Part shown: positions 45,096 to 53,280 of the stretch, one piece after another | Layout: each line of letters starts with the position of its first letter | Numbering within the stretch: position 1 is the first letter of the stretch | Notes under the pieces: model-generated | The model's input: only the letters and a program-made list of their open reading frames with translations | What the model was told of the DNA's origin: nothing | Database searches by the model: none | Translations under genes and position numbers: made by a program | NCBI GenBank assembly: GCA_020849615.1 | Contig: JADLFW010000015.1 | Coordinates: 1-64,000 of the forward strand | Reading direction: 5' to 3' | Origin: Phycisphaerales bacterium | GTDB taxonomy: Bacteria; Planctomycetota; Phycisphaerae; Phycisphaerales; UBA1924 | Length of the DNA: 64,000 nucleotides

Positions 45096-46217
45096 ATGAA
45101 CAGGTCATCGCGCTGGGGGCTGGCGGCGCTGCTGCTGGCCGGGGCGGCGGGGGTGTTGCGCGCCCAGGAGACGGGCCCGGCCCCGCCCCTGGCCACGCCC
45201 CCGGCGGCCGTGGTCGACCAAGCCGCGGCCGATCGATTCAAGGCGGCGGGCCGCGAGGCCGCGATCACCGTGGCGCCGACGCGGATGGCGGGGCGCTCTT
45301 TCCCGCAGGTCGGCGAGGTCATCGCGGTGATGCTCGAGCGCAGCGGAATGACCGACCTCGAGACCTCGGAAGAAGCGTTCGCCCCGCCGCCCGGCGCTGA
45401 CCTCGCGGCCACCGCCGCCGCACTGGGCGAGTTCATCCGCGATCACCCCGCGACTACCGAATACCTGCTCTTCACCGAGTTCGCCCTCACGCGCCGCGAG
45501 GGCATCGCCGAAGTGCGGGCCATCGTCGTGGGCGCGCAGGGCGAGGTGGTCTGGATGGACCGGCAGGTGAGGGGCGATGCTGACTTCGAGCGCATCAAGC
45601 CGGAAGAGCCCATGGATTGCTGCGTGCTCGTCGTCGATCGTCTGCGGCCCGTGCTGGCCCTCGATGAGATGCGGGATGAAGGTGACCGGATCGGCAAGAT
45701 CGAGGCGTGCTGGCGGGCCCGGACCGGCGTGCCCGACCGGGCCGAGCGGGCCGCGATCGAGGAGCGCGGGGCGGCCTTCCGCAAGGCCGCCGCCGACGCC
45801 ACGTTGATGGTCTTCCCCGCGCACGCGGGCGACGCCTTCAGCACCGAGAGTGCCGCTTCGATCGCGTCCATGATCAACGAGCGGAAGCTGGCCCGGGCGA
45901 CCGCGGCGGACGCCGGGCCGCGCTTCGAAATCCCCGGGGATTCCAACGAGCAGAAGGTGCTGTGGGCGATGGCCCGCGCCTTCAGCGATTACATCCGGAT
46001 GAACCCCCCCGGCACCGACTACGCAATGTTCACCGACTACCTGATGGGGCCCGGGGTGGTCGGCGGGGTGCACTTCGCGATCTGCAACCGCCAGGGGGAG
46101 CTGGTGGTGGTGGACTTCCAGAACAGCCACTGGCCCGACTTCCAGTCGGTCAACCCCAGGTCGCGTGAAGACTGCGACAGACTGGTGCTGAAGCGGCTGG
46201 AGGGGTATTGCCGGTAG
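45096..46217 (+). CDS. Exported protein of unknown function
   Basis: The 373-residue protein starts at ATG 45096 with AAGGAG about 9 nt upstream. It has a signal peptide (WGLAALLLAGAAGVLRAQ). The mature protein is built of two similar halves: EYLLFTEFALTRREGIAEVRAIVV..GEVVWMDRQV and DYAMFTDYLMGPGVVGGVHFAICNRQGELVVVDFQ. These look like a tandem alpha/beta duplication. The tail is CDRLVLKRLEGYCR. No family recognised. Confidence 0.7.
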   Translation: MNRSSRWGLAALLLAGAAGVLRAQETGPAPPLATPPAAVVDQAAADRFKAAGREAAITVAPTRMAGRSFPQVGEVIAVMLERSGMTDLETSEEAFAPPPGADLAATAAALGEFIRDHPATTEYLLFTEFALTRREGIAEVRAIVVGAQGEVVWMDRQVRGDADFERIKPEEPMDCCVLVVDRLRPVLALDEMRDEGDRIGKIEACWRARTGVPDRAERAAIEERGAAFRKAAADATLMVFPAHAGDAFSTESAASIASMINERKLARATAADAGPRFEIPGDSNEQKVLWAMARAFSDYIRMNPPGTDYAMFTDYLMGPGVVGGVHFAICNRQGELVVVDFQNSHWPDFQSVNPRSREDCDRLVLKRLEGYCR

Positions 46218-46269
46218 CGCCAAGGCGGAGGATCTCGAGGCAGCGGAGCAACGCGGCGCGAAGTGGGAG

Positions 46270-46302
46270 CCCCGGCCCCCGCCGATCAGGCCGGGGGTGT
46301 TT
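46270..46302 (+). terminator. Probable terminator after 45096 gene
   Basis: CCCCGGCC (46270-46277) and GGCCGGGG (46289-46296) with an 11-nt loop, then GTGTTT. The tail is weak. Confidence 0.5.
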
Positions 46303-46372
46303 CACGGCCTGAAACTCCGGGGCAGTCCGCGGCGAAGGAGGTGAGGAACCTTGCCGGAGATATTCTGCCGCC

Positions 46373-47641
46373 GTGCTGACGCATCTTCCAGACACCGCCG
46401 CTTCACAGCCGGGCCTCGGGCGGGCGCGGCTGCTCGCAGGCGTCGGGCTCGTTCAGGTCAACCGCCTTACCCTCCGGGCCGGCCTGCGTACCCGGCGTGA
46501 TGGCTGGCGGCGGGCCGCCGGGCTGGTGCTCCGCGGTGAACGTTCCTGTTTCGTGCTCTCATCCTTCGGCCTCGACAGCGGCGCCTCGGGCCCGCGGCAC
46601 GACGTCGAGCGGCATTTCGCCGAGCGCCTGCACCAGTTCCTGCTGGGCGACAGTGCATCGCACATCCAGATCCGGAAGGCCGCCGAGGAAGACCGGGCCG
46701 AGCGATGCGCGGGCCCGGCTTACACACTCGGCTTTGAGCCGTGGGCAGACGGGCCCGCGCGGTTTTGCCCGCCTCGCGACTGGACAGGGACGATCGCACA
46801 CCCGGCCGATCTCGGCGCTGATCGCGCGGCGCTCTTCAACGCCGTGGCCCGCCTTTTCGCGTCGGGCCGGGCTGACCTTTGGCTGCGGATCAACCACGTC
46901 GGCGCCGACGGTGTGCCCATGCAGGAGTTGCTGGCCCGGCTGGAGGCCGCGTGGGGTGTGGATGCGGATGTGCGGTATCCGGCCCGGGCCGAATTCGCGG
47001 CGTTCGAAGCGCCGCGTCCGTGCGCGGATGTCAGCGAGGTGCAGGCATTCATCGACTTTGCGCCGCTCATCGAATGGCGCAAGCGGCGGAACGCCAGCCT
47101 CCCGGAGCCGCTGACTTTCTCGGCGGCGCTGATCTGGGCGCTGGCCCGGCGGCCCGAGTTCGAGGGGCTGCGGATCGGAACGACGGTCGAGGTTGAGGCT
47201 GTCGATGGGCTCGGGCGGGGGGTGGGGGTGGTCGTGACCCGCCCGGCGGAATACGCGAGGCGAGCGGAGGGCTTGGCCGCCTACGCGCGGGACTTCAACC
47301 GCGGTGTCGAGCTCGCGCGGCGGCGGGCGAGCTCATCGTGCGCCACGCTGGATGCGGCGGCGCTTCTTTCGCCGCGCTCGGCCCGGGGGCTGCTGCGGTA
47401 CGCGCTCGATCATGACCCGCGGGCCTTCGGCGACATGGCGGTCAGCATCATCAAGGATGCCAAGGTCTTCGGGGCTCCCATCGCCGAGACGGGCCACAAC
47501 CGAGGGTTCATCGCGGTGGGCAGCGCCGGGCTGCCGACCCGCGATGGGGGCAAGGTCGGCTGCATCACGGTCAAGGGCCGGGCCGAGGTGATCCGTGAAT
47601 ATCCGGCGATAATCCGCGAAGCGGTGGGGGCGGTGGAGTAG
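46373..47641 (+). CDS. CAT-fold acyltransferase/condensation-domain-like protein
   Basis: The 422-residue protein has NHVGADGVPM near residue 177, a match to the HHxxxDG-type catalytic motif of chloramphenicol acetyltransferase and 2-oxoacid dehydrogenase acyltransferases, with H-V-G-A-D-G. The C-terminal SAGLPTRDGGKVGCITVKGRAEV resembles the DFG-containing end of these folds. It has no lipoyl or carrier domain. It starts at GTG 46373. Substrate unknown. Confidence 0.65.
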   Translation: MLTHLPDTAASQPGLGRARLLAGVGLVQVNRLTLRAGLRTRRDGWRRAAGLVLRGERSCFVLSSFGLDSGASGPRHDVERHFAERLHQFLLGDSASHIQIRKAAEEDRAERCAGPAYTLGFEPWADGPARFCPPRDWTGTIAHPADLGADRAALFNAVARLFASGRADLWLRINHVGADGVPMQELLARLEAAWGVDADVRYPARAEFAAFEAPRPCADVSEVQAFIDFAPLIEWRKRRNASLPEPLTFSAALIWALARRPEFEGLRIGTTVEVEAVDGLGRGVGVVVTRPAEYARRAEGLAAYARDFNRGVELARRRASSSCATLDAAALLSPRSARGLLRYALDHDPRAFGDMAVSIIKDAKVFGAPIAETGHNRGFIAVGSAGLPTRDGGKVGCITVKGRAEVIREYPAIIREAVGAVE

Positions 47642-47666
47642 CGGGCGAGAGTCGTATACTTCGGCG

Positions 47667-47909
47667 ATGGAGCGACTGCGAACCGCCAAGAGGCCCGCGC
47701 CCGATCCGCACCAGATCGAGGTTGTTGACTGGGCGGTTATCGCGACGCTTGGGTCCACGTCCGGCTCGCAACGCGTCGCGATGGGGTTCGATTTGCTCGA
47801 TTTCGCCCGGGATGTCATTGCCATGGGTGTCCGTCATCAGCATCCTGACTGGGATGCGCCGCAAGTGGCCCATGAAGTAGCGAAGAGGCTGGCCCGTGAC
47901 GCCGCGTGA
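47667..47909 (+). CDS. Small hypothetical protein
   Basis: The 80-residue protein (RTAKRPAPDPHQIEVVDWAVIA, LGFDLLDFARDVIAMGVRHQ, HEVAKRLARD) is charged and helical. No SD is clear. The stretch just downstream resembles the C-terminal end of a nucleotidyltransferase-like protein, so this gene may be the first partner of a decayed two-gene unit. The assignment is uncertain. Confidence 0.45.
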   Translation: MERLRTAKRPAPDPHQIEVVDWAVIATLGSTSGSQRVAMGFDLLDFARDVIAMGVRHQHPDWDAPQVAHEVAKRLARDAA

Positions 47910-47933
47910 AGCCACGGCGATGTTTGTCACCGT

Positions 47934-48059
47934 GCTATCGCCGGGATGCTCCGGGCCCAGGGGCCGGCGATCGATCGCGCGTACATCGATCTATGTGCTG
48001 ACCGTTTCGATGTGGCCCACCACTGGAGAGCGGTGCAAGAGCGGGCGGATATGAAGTGA
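47934..48059 (+). pseudogene. Possible C-terminal fragment of a nucleotidyltransferase-like protein
   Basis: The frame AIAGMLRAQGPAIDRAYIDL and then CADRFDVAHHWRAVQERADMK ends at TGA 48057-48059. The pattern of xxVLRxQGxxLDRAYLxxWAxxLGVxxLxxR is, from memory, the tail of planctomycete nucleotidyltransferase-like proteins. No N-terminal half is present. It may instead be noise. Confidence 0.3.
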
Positions 48060-48156
48060 TGAGGCTCCGGACGGCTTCGGGGAGGCGGGTACCGACCTCC
48101 GTTGCGGATGCAGTCCGCCATTGGTTTCAGTGCCGGCACCCTGATTCATTCTGGCT

Positions 48157-48969
48157 TCACGGATAATCCTGTCTCGTCGGCCGCACCAGGATGTCGCTCA
48201 CGTGCACCCCCGCGGGTTGGCCCGCGATGAACGAGACCATTCGGGCGATGTCCGCCGGCTCCAGCACCGGGCCGATGCGCTCCCACACACCCTCGATCCA
48301 CTTGGGGTCGTAGCCCGCGACGCCCTGGAACTCGCTCCGCACGAACGCCGGCTCGATCAGCGTCACGCGGATCCCCTTCGGGCCCAGTTCGCGCCGGGCC
48401 CCCTCCACCAGCCCGTGCACGCCGAACTTGGTGGCGCCGTACATCGAGGAGAATGGACTGACATTGCGGCCCACCGTCGAGCCGATCACGATGATGTCGC
48501 GCGGGCTCTTCAGCCAGGCGCCCTTCTGGTTGATCTCAGCATCGGGGACCACCTTGAGCATCCGCAGCCCCGCGGCCCGGATCAGCCGGGCCGCCCCCAG
48601 CAGGTTCGTCCGCACCATCTCTTCCCACTGCGCGGTGTCGGAGGTCATGACCGAGCCGTTGAGCCCGCGCCCGGCGTTCACCACAACCAGGTCCGCATCG
48701 CGGTGGCCCGCGCCGAACGTGTGCCGGGCCACATCCAGCATCCGCTCGATCACCGATTCCGATGACGCATCGCCCGCGACCGCCGTGATGTCCTCCGGGC
48801 CCAGCTCGCCGATCAGCTCGTGCAGCCGGGCCTCGCGCCGTGCGTTCAGCACCGTCGGCCCGCCGTGCGACACGATCTCCCGCGCGATCGCCTCGCCGAT
48901 CCCGGCCGAAGCGCCAGTCACCACCGCGATCCGGTTCTTCAGCAGCGTCGATTTCAAAGGAGTCTGCAT
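48157..48969 (-). CDS. Short-chain dehydrogenase/reductase
   Basis: The 270-residue oxidoreductase has the classical SDR signature GASAGIGEA at the N-terminus, NAGRGLNGSV for NNAG, Ser in IVIGSTVGRN, and the catalytic YGATK. The C-terminal PAFVRSEFQGVAGYDPKW and VSDILVRPTRQDYP fit the family. NAD(P) preference and substrate are not clear; ARREARLHELI after the second strand hints at NADP. It has a terminator upstream, so it is its own transcription unit. Confidence 0.9.
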   Translation of the reverse strand: MQTPLKSTLLKNRIAVVTGASAGIGEAIAREIVSHGGPTVLNARREARLHELIGELGPEDITAVAGDASSESVIERMLDVARHTFGAGHRDADLVVVNAGRGLNGSVMTSDTAQWEEMVRTNLLGAARLIRAAGLRMLKVVPDAEINQKGAWLKSPRDIIVIGSTVGRNVSPFSSMYGATKFGVHGLVEGARRELGPKGIRVTLIEPAFVRSEFQGVAGYDPKWIEGVWERIGPVLEPADIARMVSFIAGQPAGVHVSDILVRPTRQDYP

Positions 48970-48998
48970 GCCCCAGCGTAGGGCCGGGCCGCAGCCAC

Positions 48999-49028
48999 GA
49001 AAACACCCGCGCGGGGCCCGCGCGGGTG
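48999..49028 (-). terminator. Terminator of the ECF sigma cassette
   Basis: CACCCGCGCGGG (49004-49015) and CCCGCGCGGGTG (49017-49028) form a perfect palindrome with 12-bp arms. On the minus strand it is followed by TTTTC. It lies just past the end of the gene at 49061. Confidence 0.8.
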
Positions 49029-49060
49029 GGAAAACCGAATCTCGGGCACTTTGGGGTGGT

Positions 49061-49570
49061 TTACTTCTTCTCGGGGGCCGCGGGCTTGACGGGTTCCGTG
49101 ACTTTGGCGGGCTCGGGCGGGTAGGTCACGCTGGCTCCGCCGTCGATCGGCACCATCTGGATGACCCGGCCATCCTCGAGTTGGAGCTCACCCTTCTGGA
49201 TCGGCCCGGAGGGCATGCCCTCAAGGCGGACCGTGGTCTGCTGCTCACCTTCGATCTGCTCGATCTGGATGTCGCCTTCCACCTCGAAGCGGTTGCCATC
49301 GGCATCCTCGGCGTAGCCCGTGAACCGCTGCGTGATCAGGGTGGTCGTTGCGGCGGTGATCGCCGTGCCGCCCAGCAGCAGCAGCAGCCCGCCGATCAAC
49401 AGCTTCCGCTTCGTGGTCCGCTTTCCAACCGACTCGTTCATGATGTAATCCTCAATCCTGGGGTTTCGTTCCGGCCCGGGCCACGCCCGGGCGCCAAGCA
49501 ACTCCAGCGCGCTGTTCACGATGTCGTCCGGGCCCGGGCCCGTTCGATGCTTCTCATGCCTGTGAGTCAT
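49061..49570 (-). CDS. Putative anti-sigma-like membrane protein of second ECF cassette
   Basis: The 169-residue protein starts at ATG 49570 with GGAGG 6 nt upstream, and overlaps the sigma stop by 17 nt. After a short cytoplasmic part (THRHEKHRTGPGPDDIVNSALELLG) comes one membrane helix (LLIGGLLLLLGGTAITAATT). A small beta-rich extracytoplasmic domain follows (NRFEVEGDIQIEQIEGEQQTT, RVIQMVPIDGG), then a Pro/Lys tail. Layout and coupling suggest an anti-sigma factor, with no known domain. Confidence 0.6.
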   Translation of the reverse strand: MTHRHEKHRTGPGPDDIVNSALELLGARAWPGPERNPRIEDYIMNESVGKRTTKRKLLIGGLLLLLGGTAITAATTTLITQRFTGYAEDADGNRFEVEGDIQIEQIEGEQQTTVRLEGMPSGPIQKGELQLEDGRVIQMVPIDGGASVTYPPEPAKVTEPVKPAAPEKK

Positions 49571-50225
49571 GGGTGTACCTCCTCCGCTCCAGCTCTCGAC
49601 GCAGCGCTTCCCGCGCCCGCGACAGTCTTGATTTCACGGTCCCGGCCCGGCAGTCCAGCACCAGCGCGACCTGCTCGACCCCCAGGTGCTCGAGGTGGTG
49701 CAGGGCCAGCACATCCTGCCACTTCGCCGGCAGGGCCAGGAAGGCCTGCTGCACCACCCTCAATCGGTCCGCATCCGCGCGGGCCTGGGGGGCGGTCGCT
49801 TCTTCGGGCGCGGGCCCGGTCACGCCGGCCCGGCGTCCGTTCCGCCGGGCCCATCGGTGCGCCTCGTTGGTGGCGATCCGCAGCAGCCACGACTTCAGCG
49901 GCAGGCCGCGCGATTCGTACCGCCCGATCGACCGCATCGCCCTGATGAAGGTCTCGGCGGCGAGGTCTTCCGCCGTGTGCTCATCCCCGAGGCGGCGGAA
50001 GAGATAGCGCACGACGCCGGGGTAGTAGGCCCGATAGATCGCGGCGAAGGCGCGTGGCTCCGCCTTGGCCCGGGCCACGATCTGCGCTTCCATGTCAGGA
50101 TTCCAGGCCGCGTCATCGCTCTGCGCCGTCGGCCCGGCCACTCGGGAAGCTTGCAGGACCTGTTGCAGCCCGGCGTGGAGAGAGAGGTTCGAGGCGTCGT
50201 CGCTCACATCCCTAGAACACCACAT
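49554..50225 (-). CDS. ECF-type RNA polymerase sigma factor (second)
   Basis: The 223-residue protein has region 2 (YRAYYPGVVRYLFRRLGDEH, AEDLAAETFIRAMRSIGRYE) and region 4 (LPAKWQDVLALHHLEHLGVE, VALVLDCRAGTVKSRLSRAR). The start is either ATG 50225 or GTG 50207. It shares a divergent 66-nt gap with endonuclease IV on the other strand. The product acts with the overlapping downstream membrane protein. Confidence 0.9.
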   Translation of the reverse strand: MWCSRDVSDDASNLSLHAGLQQVLQASRVAGPTAQSDDAAWNPDMEAQIVARAKAEPRAFAAIYRAYYPGVVRYLFRRLGDEHTAEDLAAETFIRAMRSIGRYESRGLPLKSWLLRIATNEAHRWARRNGRRAGVTGPAPEEATAPQARADADRLRVVQQAFLALPAKWQDVLALHHLEHLGVEQVALVLDCRAGTVKSRLSRAREALRRELERRRYTHDSQA

Positions 50226-50291
50226 CCCCGATCTTGGTTCCATCTTTTTCGCGTGTCTGATGCCCCCCTTGTTTCGGCTACACTCGCTCGC

Positions 50292-51320
50292 ATGTTCGGC
50301 TCGCACCTCTCCATCGCCGGCTCCATGGTCAACGCCCTTCACGAGGGGGAGAAGCTGGGCCTGGATACGGTCCAGGTGTTCACCAAGAACCAGCAGCAGT
50401 GGAAGGCCAAACCGCTGGATGAAGGCATGGTCCGCGAATGGCGGGCCGAGATCGCCCGGTTGGGCTGGGACCGCGGCGGGCCCGGCGATGCCAAGGGCGG
50501 CGGCGGCCGGACGGTCTCGCACGCCTCTTACCTGATCAATCTCGCCAGCCCGGACAAGGAGCTCTGGCGGAAGTCGGTGGACCTGATGCGGGATGAGATC
50601 GAGCGCTGCGAGCAGCTGGGGATCCCCTTCCTCGTTCACCACCCGGGTTCATTTACGACCTCGTGTCTGGATGATGGCTGCGCCCGTATCGCGGATGCGT
50701 ACGAGGAGCTCTTCCGCTCGACCGCGGGGTACGCGACCGTGTCGTGCCTGGAGGACACCGTCGGCTCGGGGCGGAACCTGGGCGGGCCGTTCGAGGAGCT
50801 GGCCCGGCTGCGAGAGCTGATCATCGAACGCACGGGCCGCCCCGAGCGAATCGGCTTCTGCCTGGATACCTGCCACATGCACGCCGCGGGATATGACCTG
50901 AGCAACCGGGCCCGGGCCAGGGAGGCCCTGGATGCCTTCGACGCCATCGCCGGGCTGCGGCACGTCAAGGCCATGCACATCAACGACTCCAAGGGCGCTG
51001 CCGGGAGCCACCTGGACCGGCACATGCATATCGGCGAGGGGACCATCGGCGGGGGGACGACACCCAAACAGCTCCGGGCCAGCGGCTTCGCCGAGGTCAT
51101 CAACCGGCCCGAGCTGGCCGCCCTCCCCCTCATTCTGGAGACCCCGAAGGGTGAAACTGGATCGGGGACCCCCTTCGACACGATCAATCTGGAGCGACTC
51201 CGCGGCCTGATCGAGTCCCCCAAGGCGGCCTCGAAGCCGTCCCGGGCCGAACCGCCGCCCGCCCGCGAGCGTCGTAAGGTTCGGTCCCCGGCCCGGGCCA
51301 AGGCCCGCCGCAGCCGATGA
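50292..51320 (+). CDS. nfo: Endonuclease IV (AP endonuclease)
   Basis: The 342-residue enzyme cleaves DNA at abasic sites. Metal-ligand motifs are in order: FGSHLSIAGS, VHHPGSF, SCLEDTVGSG, FCLDTCHMHAAGYD, MHINDSKGAAGSHLDRHMHIGEG. The family length is about 280; the last 50 or so residues here are an added Lys/Arg/Pro tail (SKPSRAEPPPARERRKVRSP, ending ARAKARRSR). ATG 50292 matches the family start. Confidence 0.95.
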   Translation: MFGSHLSIAGSMVNALHEGEKLGLDTVQVFTKNQQQWKAKPLDEGMVREWRAEIARLGWDRGGPGDAKGGGGRTVSHASYLINLASPDKELWRKSVDLMRDEIERCEQLGIPFLVHHPGSFTTSCLDDGCARIADAYEELFRSTAGYATVSCLEDTVGSGRNLGGPFEELARLRELIIERTGRPERIGFCLDTCHMHAAGYDLSNRARAREALDAFDAIAGLRHVKAMHINDSKGAAGSHLDRHMHIGEGTIGGGTTPKQLRASGFAEVINRPELAALPLILETPKGETGSGTPFDTINLERLRGLIESPKAASKPSRAEPPPARERRKVRSPARAKARRSR

Positions 51321-51339
51321 GTCGGAAGGAAATCCGCTG

Positions 51340-52374
51340 ATGCGCTACTTGTTCGCCCAACTCAACTCCCGCCGGGCCGGCATCGCCGCCCTCGTTTCCG
51401 TCGCCGGGCTGGCCGGGTGCGGCGACTGGTACCGCACCAAGCCCGCCGCCGAGGCCCGCCCGCCCGCCGCCGTCGAGAAGAAGGCTCCCGAGCAACTGGC
51501 CGAGGACTCGATCGACCGGGCCAAGGTGTTGAAGGAGCAGGGCTTGGCCCAGCAGGCCCTGGTGGAGTTCGAGCGGGCGATCGAATCCAACCCGCGGCTG
51601 ACGGTGGCGTACCTGGGCGCCGGCGACATCTACCGTGAACGGGGGGATTACAACGCCGCCGAGAGCCGCTACGCCAAGGCCGCTGAGATCGAGCCCTCCA
51701 ACTTCGATGCGCAGTATCTGCACGGGCTGACGCTGCAGCTGCTCGAGCGGGTGACCGAGTCGATCCGGGCGTACCTCCGGGCCCTGTCGATCCGGCCCGA
51801 CGATTTCAACGCCAACCTGAACCTCGCGACCGCGTACCTCCAGGTGAACGAGCCGACGCAGGCGCTGCCGTACGCCCAGCGGGCGGTGCGGATCGACAGC
51901 CAGAGCGCCGCGGCCCGGACCAACCTGGGCGCCGTCTATTCCGCCCTGTCGCGGCACGACGAGGCGATCGTGGAGTACCAGCAGGCGGCCGAGCTCACCG
52001 AGCTGTCTGCGCCGCTGCTCCTGAACCTCGCCGACAGTCTCCAGAAGGTCGGGCGGTACGCCGAGGCGGTGAACACGCTGAAGCAGCTCATCCGCACCGA
52101 GCCCTCCGCCAACGCCTACGAGCGGCTCGGCGCTGCCCTCTTCCGCTCCAAGGAGTACGACGAGGCGCTGGTGAACTTCCGCAAGGCGGTCGAGATCGAT
52201 GCCAACCACTTCCCCGCGCTCAACGGCATCGGCGTCTGCCAGCTCAACCGCTGGGTGTGGAGTGATCAGAAGGATGAGGCCGCGCACGATGAAGCGATGC
52301 GGGTTCTGCGCCGATCGCTCCAGATCGAGCCCCGCCAGCCCAAGATCATGGAGCTGGTGAGCCGGTACAAGTAA
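51340..52374 (+). CDS. TPR-repeat lipoprotein
   Basis: The 344-residue protein has a lipoprotein signal with lipobox GLAGCGDW (Cys about residue 27). About seven TPR repeats follow (AKVLKEQGLAQQALVEFERA, AYLGAGDIYRERGDYNAAES, ARTNLGAVYSALSRHDEAIV, AYERLGAALFRSKEYDEALV). It is likely an envelope scaffold. It lies 19 nt after nfo, so co-transcription is possible. ATG 51340 has GGAAGG upstream. Confidence 0.88.
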   Translation: MRYLFAQLNSRRAGIAALVSVAGLAGCGDWYRTKPAAEARPPAAVEKKAPEQLAEDSIDRAKVLKEQGLAQQALVEFERAIESNPRLTVAYLGAGDIYRERGDYNAAESRYAKAAEIEPSNFDAQYLHGLTLQLLERVTESIRAYLRALSIRPDDFNANLNLATAYLQVNEPTQALPYAQRAVRIDSQSAAARTNLGAVYSALSRHDEAIVEYQQAAELTELSAPLLLNLADSLQKVGRYAEAVNTLKQLIRTEPSANAYERLGAALFRSKEYDEALVNFRKAVEIDANHFPALNGIGVCQLNRWVWSDQKDEAAHDEAMRVLRRSLQIEPRQPKIMELVSRYK

Positions 52375-52387
52375 CAGGGTGACGATC

Positions 52388-53113
52388 ATGGTGAACTCGC
52401 TCTTGACGGAGCTGGCGTGCCGCGCTGTGCGGTCTGCGGCCATCTGCGGGATCTCCGTGCTGCTGTGCATCGGCTCAGCAACTGCTTCAATGTCCACCAC
52501 GTCACCGTCAGAGCCGGAGCCCGATGCGAGGATGGCGCGAACGATTGCATGGTTGAAAGAGTGGGACATTACCGCTTCTCAGGGGATGAGCCGCGCCACC
52601 GAAAGTCGCCGGTCGGCGGCCGCAGCCTTTTCCCGCGCGGACTGGGCCGCTAGGTCTCCAGGGTCGCCGGACGAGCTACGCGACGCGATTGTGCACATCC
52701 TCACATGGCAGCGATATCGTGTCGACTGCACGCCGCAGGCTCTTGTCGCTCTGCAACTGTGCGGCAAACCGCAAGATGCAGATCTCGTCGTCAGCTTCTT
52801 TGACAGCGAGAACTACTGGAACAAGGTGTGCGCAGCTGAGACCATCTGCGTCCTGTGGAGTGAAGAGGCGACAAGCGCCACGTTGCATCTCGCGGAGTTT
52901 GATGACAGCGACAACGTCCGGAGCCAAGCGTGCCACACGCTGCTCCAACTGTGCAAGCGAGTGCCGGACGACGCACTTGCCGAGACGAAACCGCGATTGA
53001 GTGACCCACACCGAGCTCAGGTGCTTGAAGTGCTCGGACGCATGTCAGTGAATGACCGCAATAAGGCCGTGCGTTCGTTCCTGCTCGACTCGCTGAAGCA
53101 CGTTGACGACTAG
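52388..53113 (+). CDS. Exported HEAT-repeat-like protein
   Basis: The 241-residue protein has a signal peptide (SAAICGISVLLCIGSATAS). Helical repeats follow like HEAT/armadillo (CTPQALVALQLCGKPQDADLV, NYWNKVCAAETICVLWSEEA, SDNVRSQACHTLLQLCKRV). Several Cys are present. GC is a little lower than the region, so acquisition is possible. ATG 52388 is preferred; a GTG 9 nt earlier is an alternative. Confidence 0.7.
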   Translation: MVNSLLTELACRAVRSAAICGISVLLCIGSATASMSTTSPSEPEPDARMARTIAWLKEWDITASQGMSRATESRRSAAAAFSRADWAARSPGSPDELRDAIVHILTWQRYRVDCTPQALVALQLCGKPQDADLVVSFFDSENYWNKVCAAETICVLWSEEATSATLHLAEFDDSDNVRSQACHTLLQLCKRVPDDALAETKPRLSDPHRAQVLEVLGRMSVNDRNKAVRSFLLDSLKHVDD

Positions 53114-53280
53114 AAAGATCAGCCGGTGGCCGCGATCGTTCACGGATCGTGCCCGTGATCGCCGTTTCGGCGGTCGCGGCATCCACGATTCACACCCCGA
53201 CCGACCTCGAAGACTCGGCGGTCGGGGGCACGACTCCTCCGCGGGCCTCGGTGGCACCCCCGGGGGGGGCGGGCGATTTC

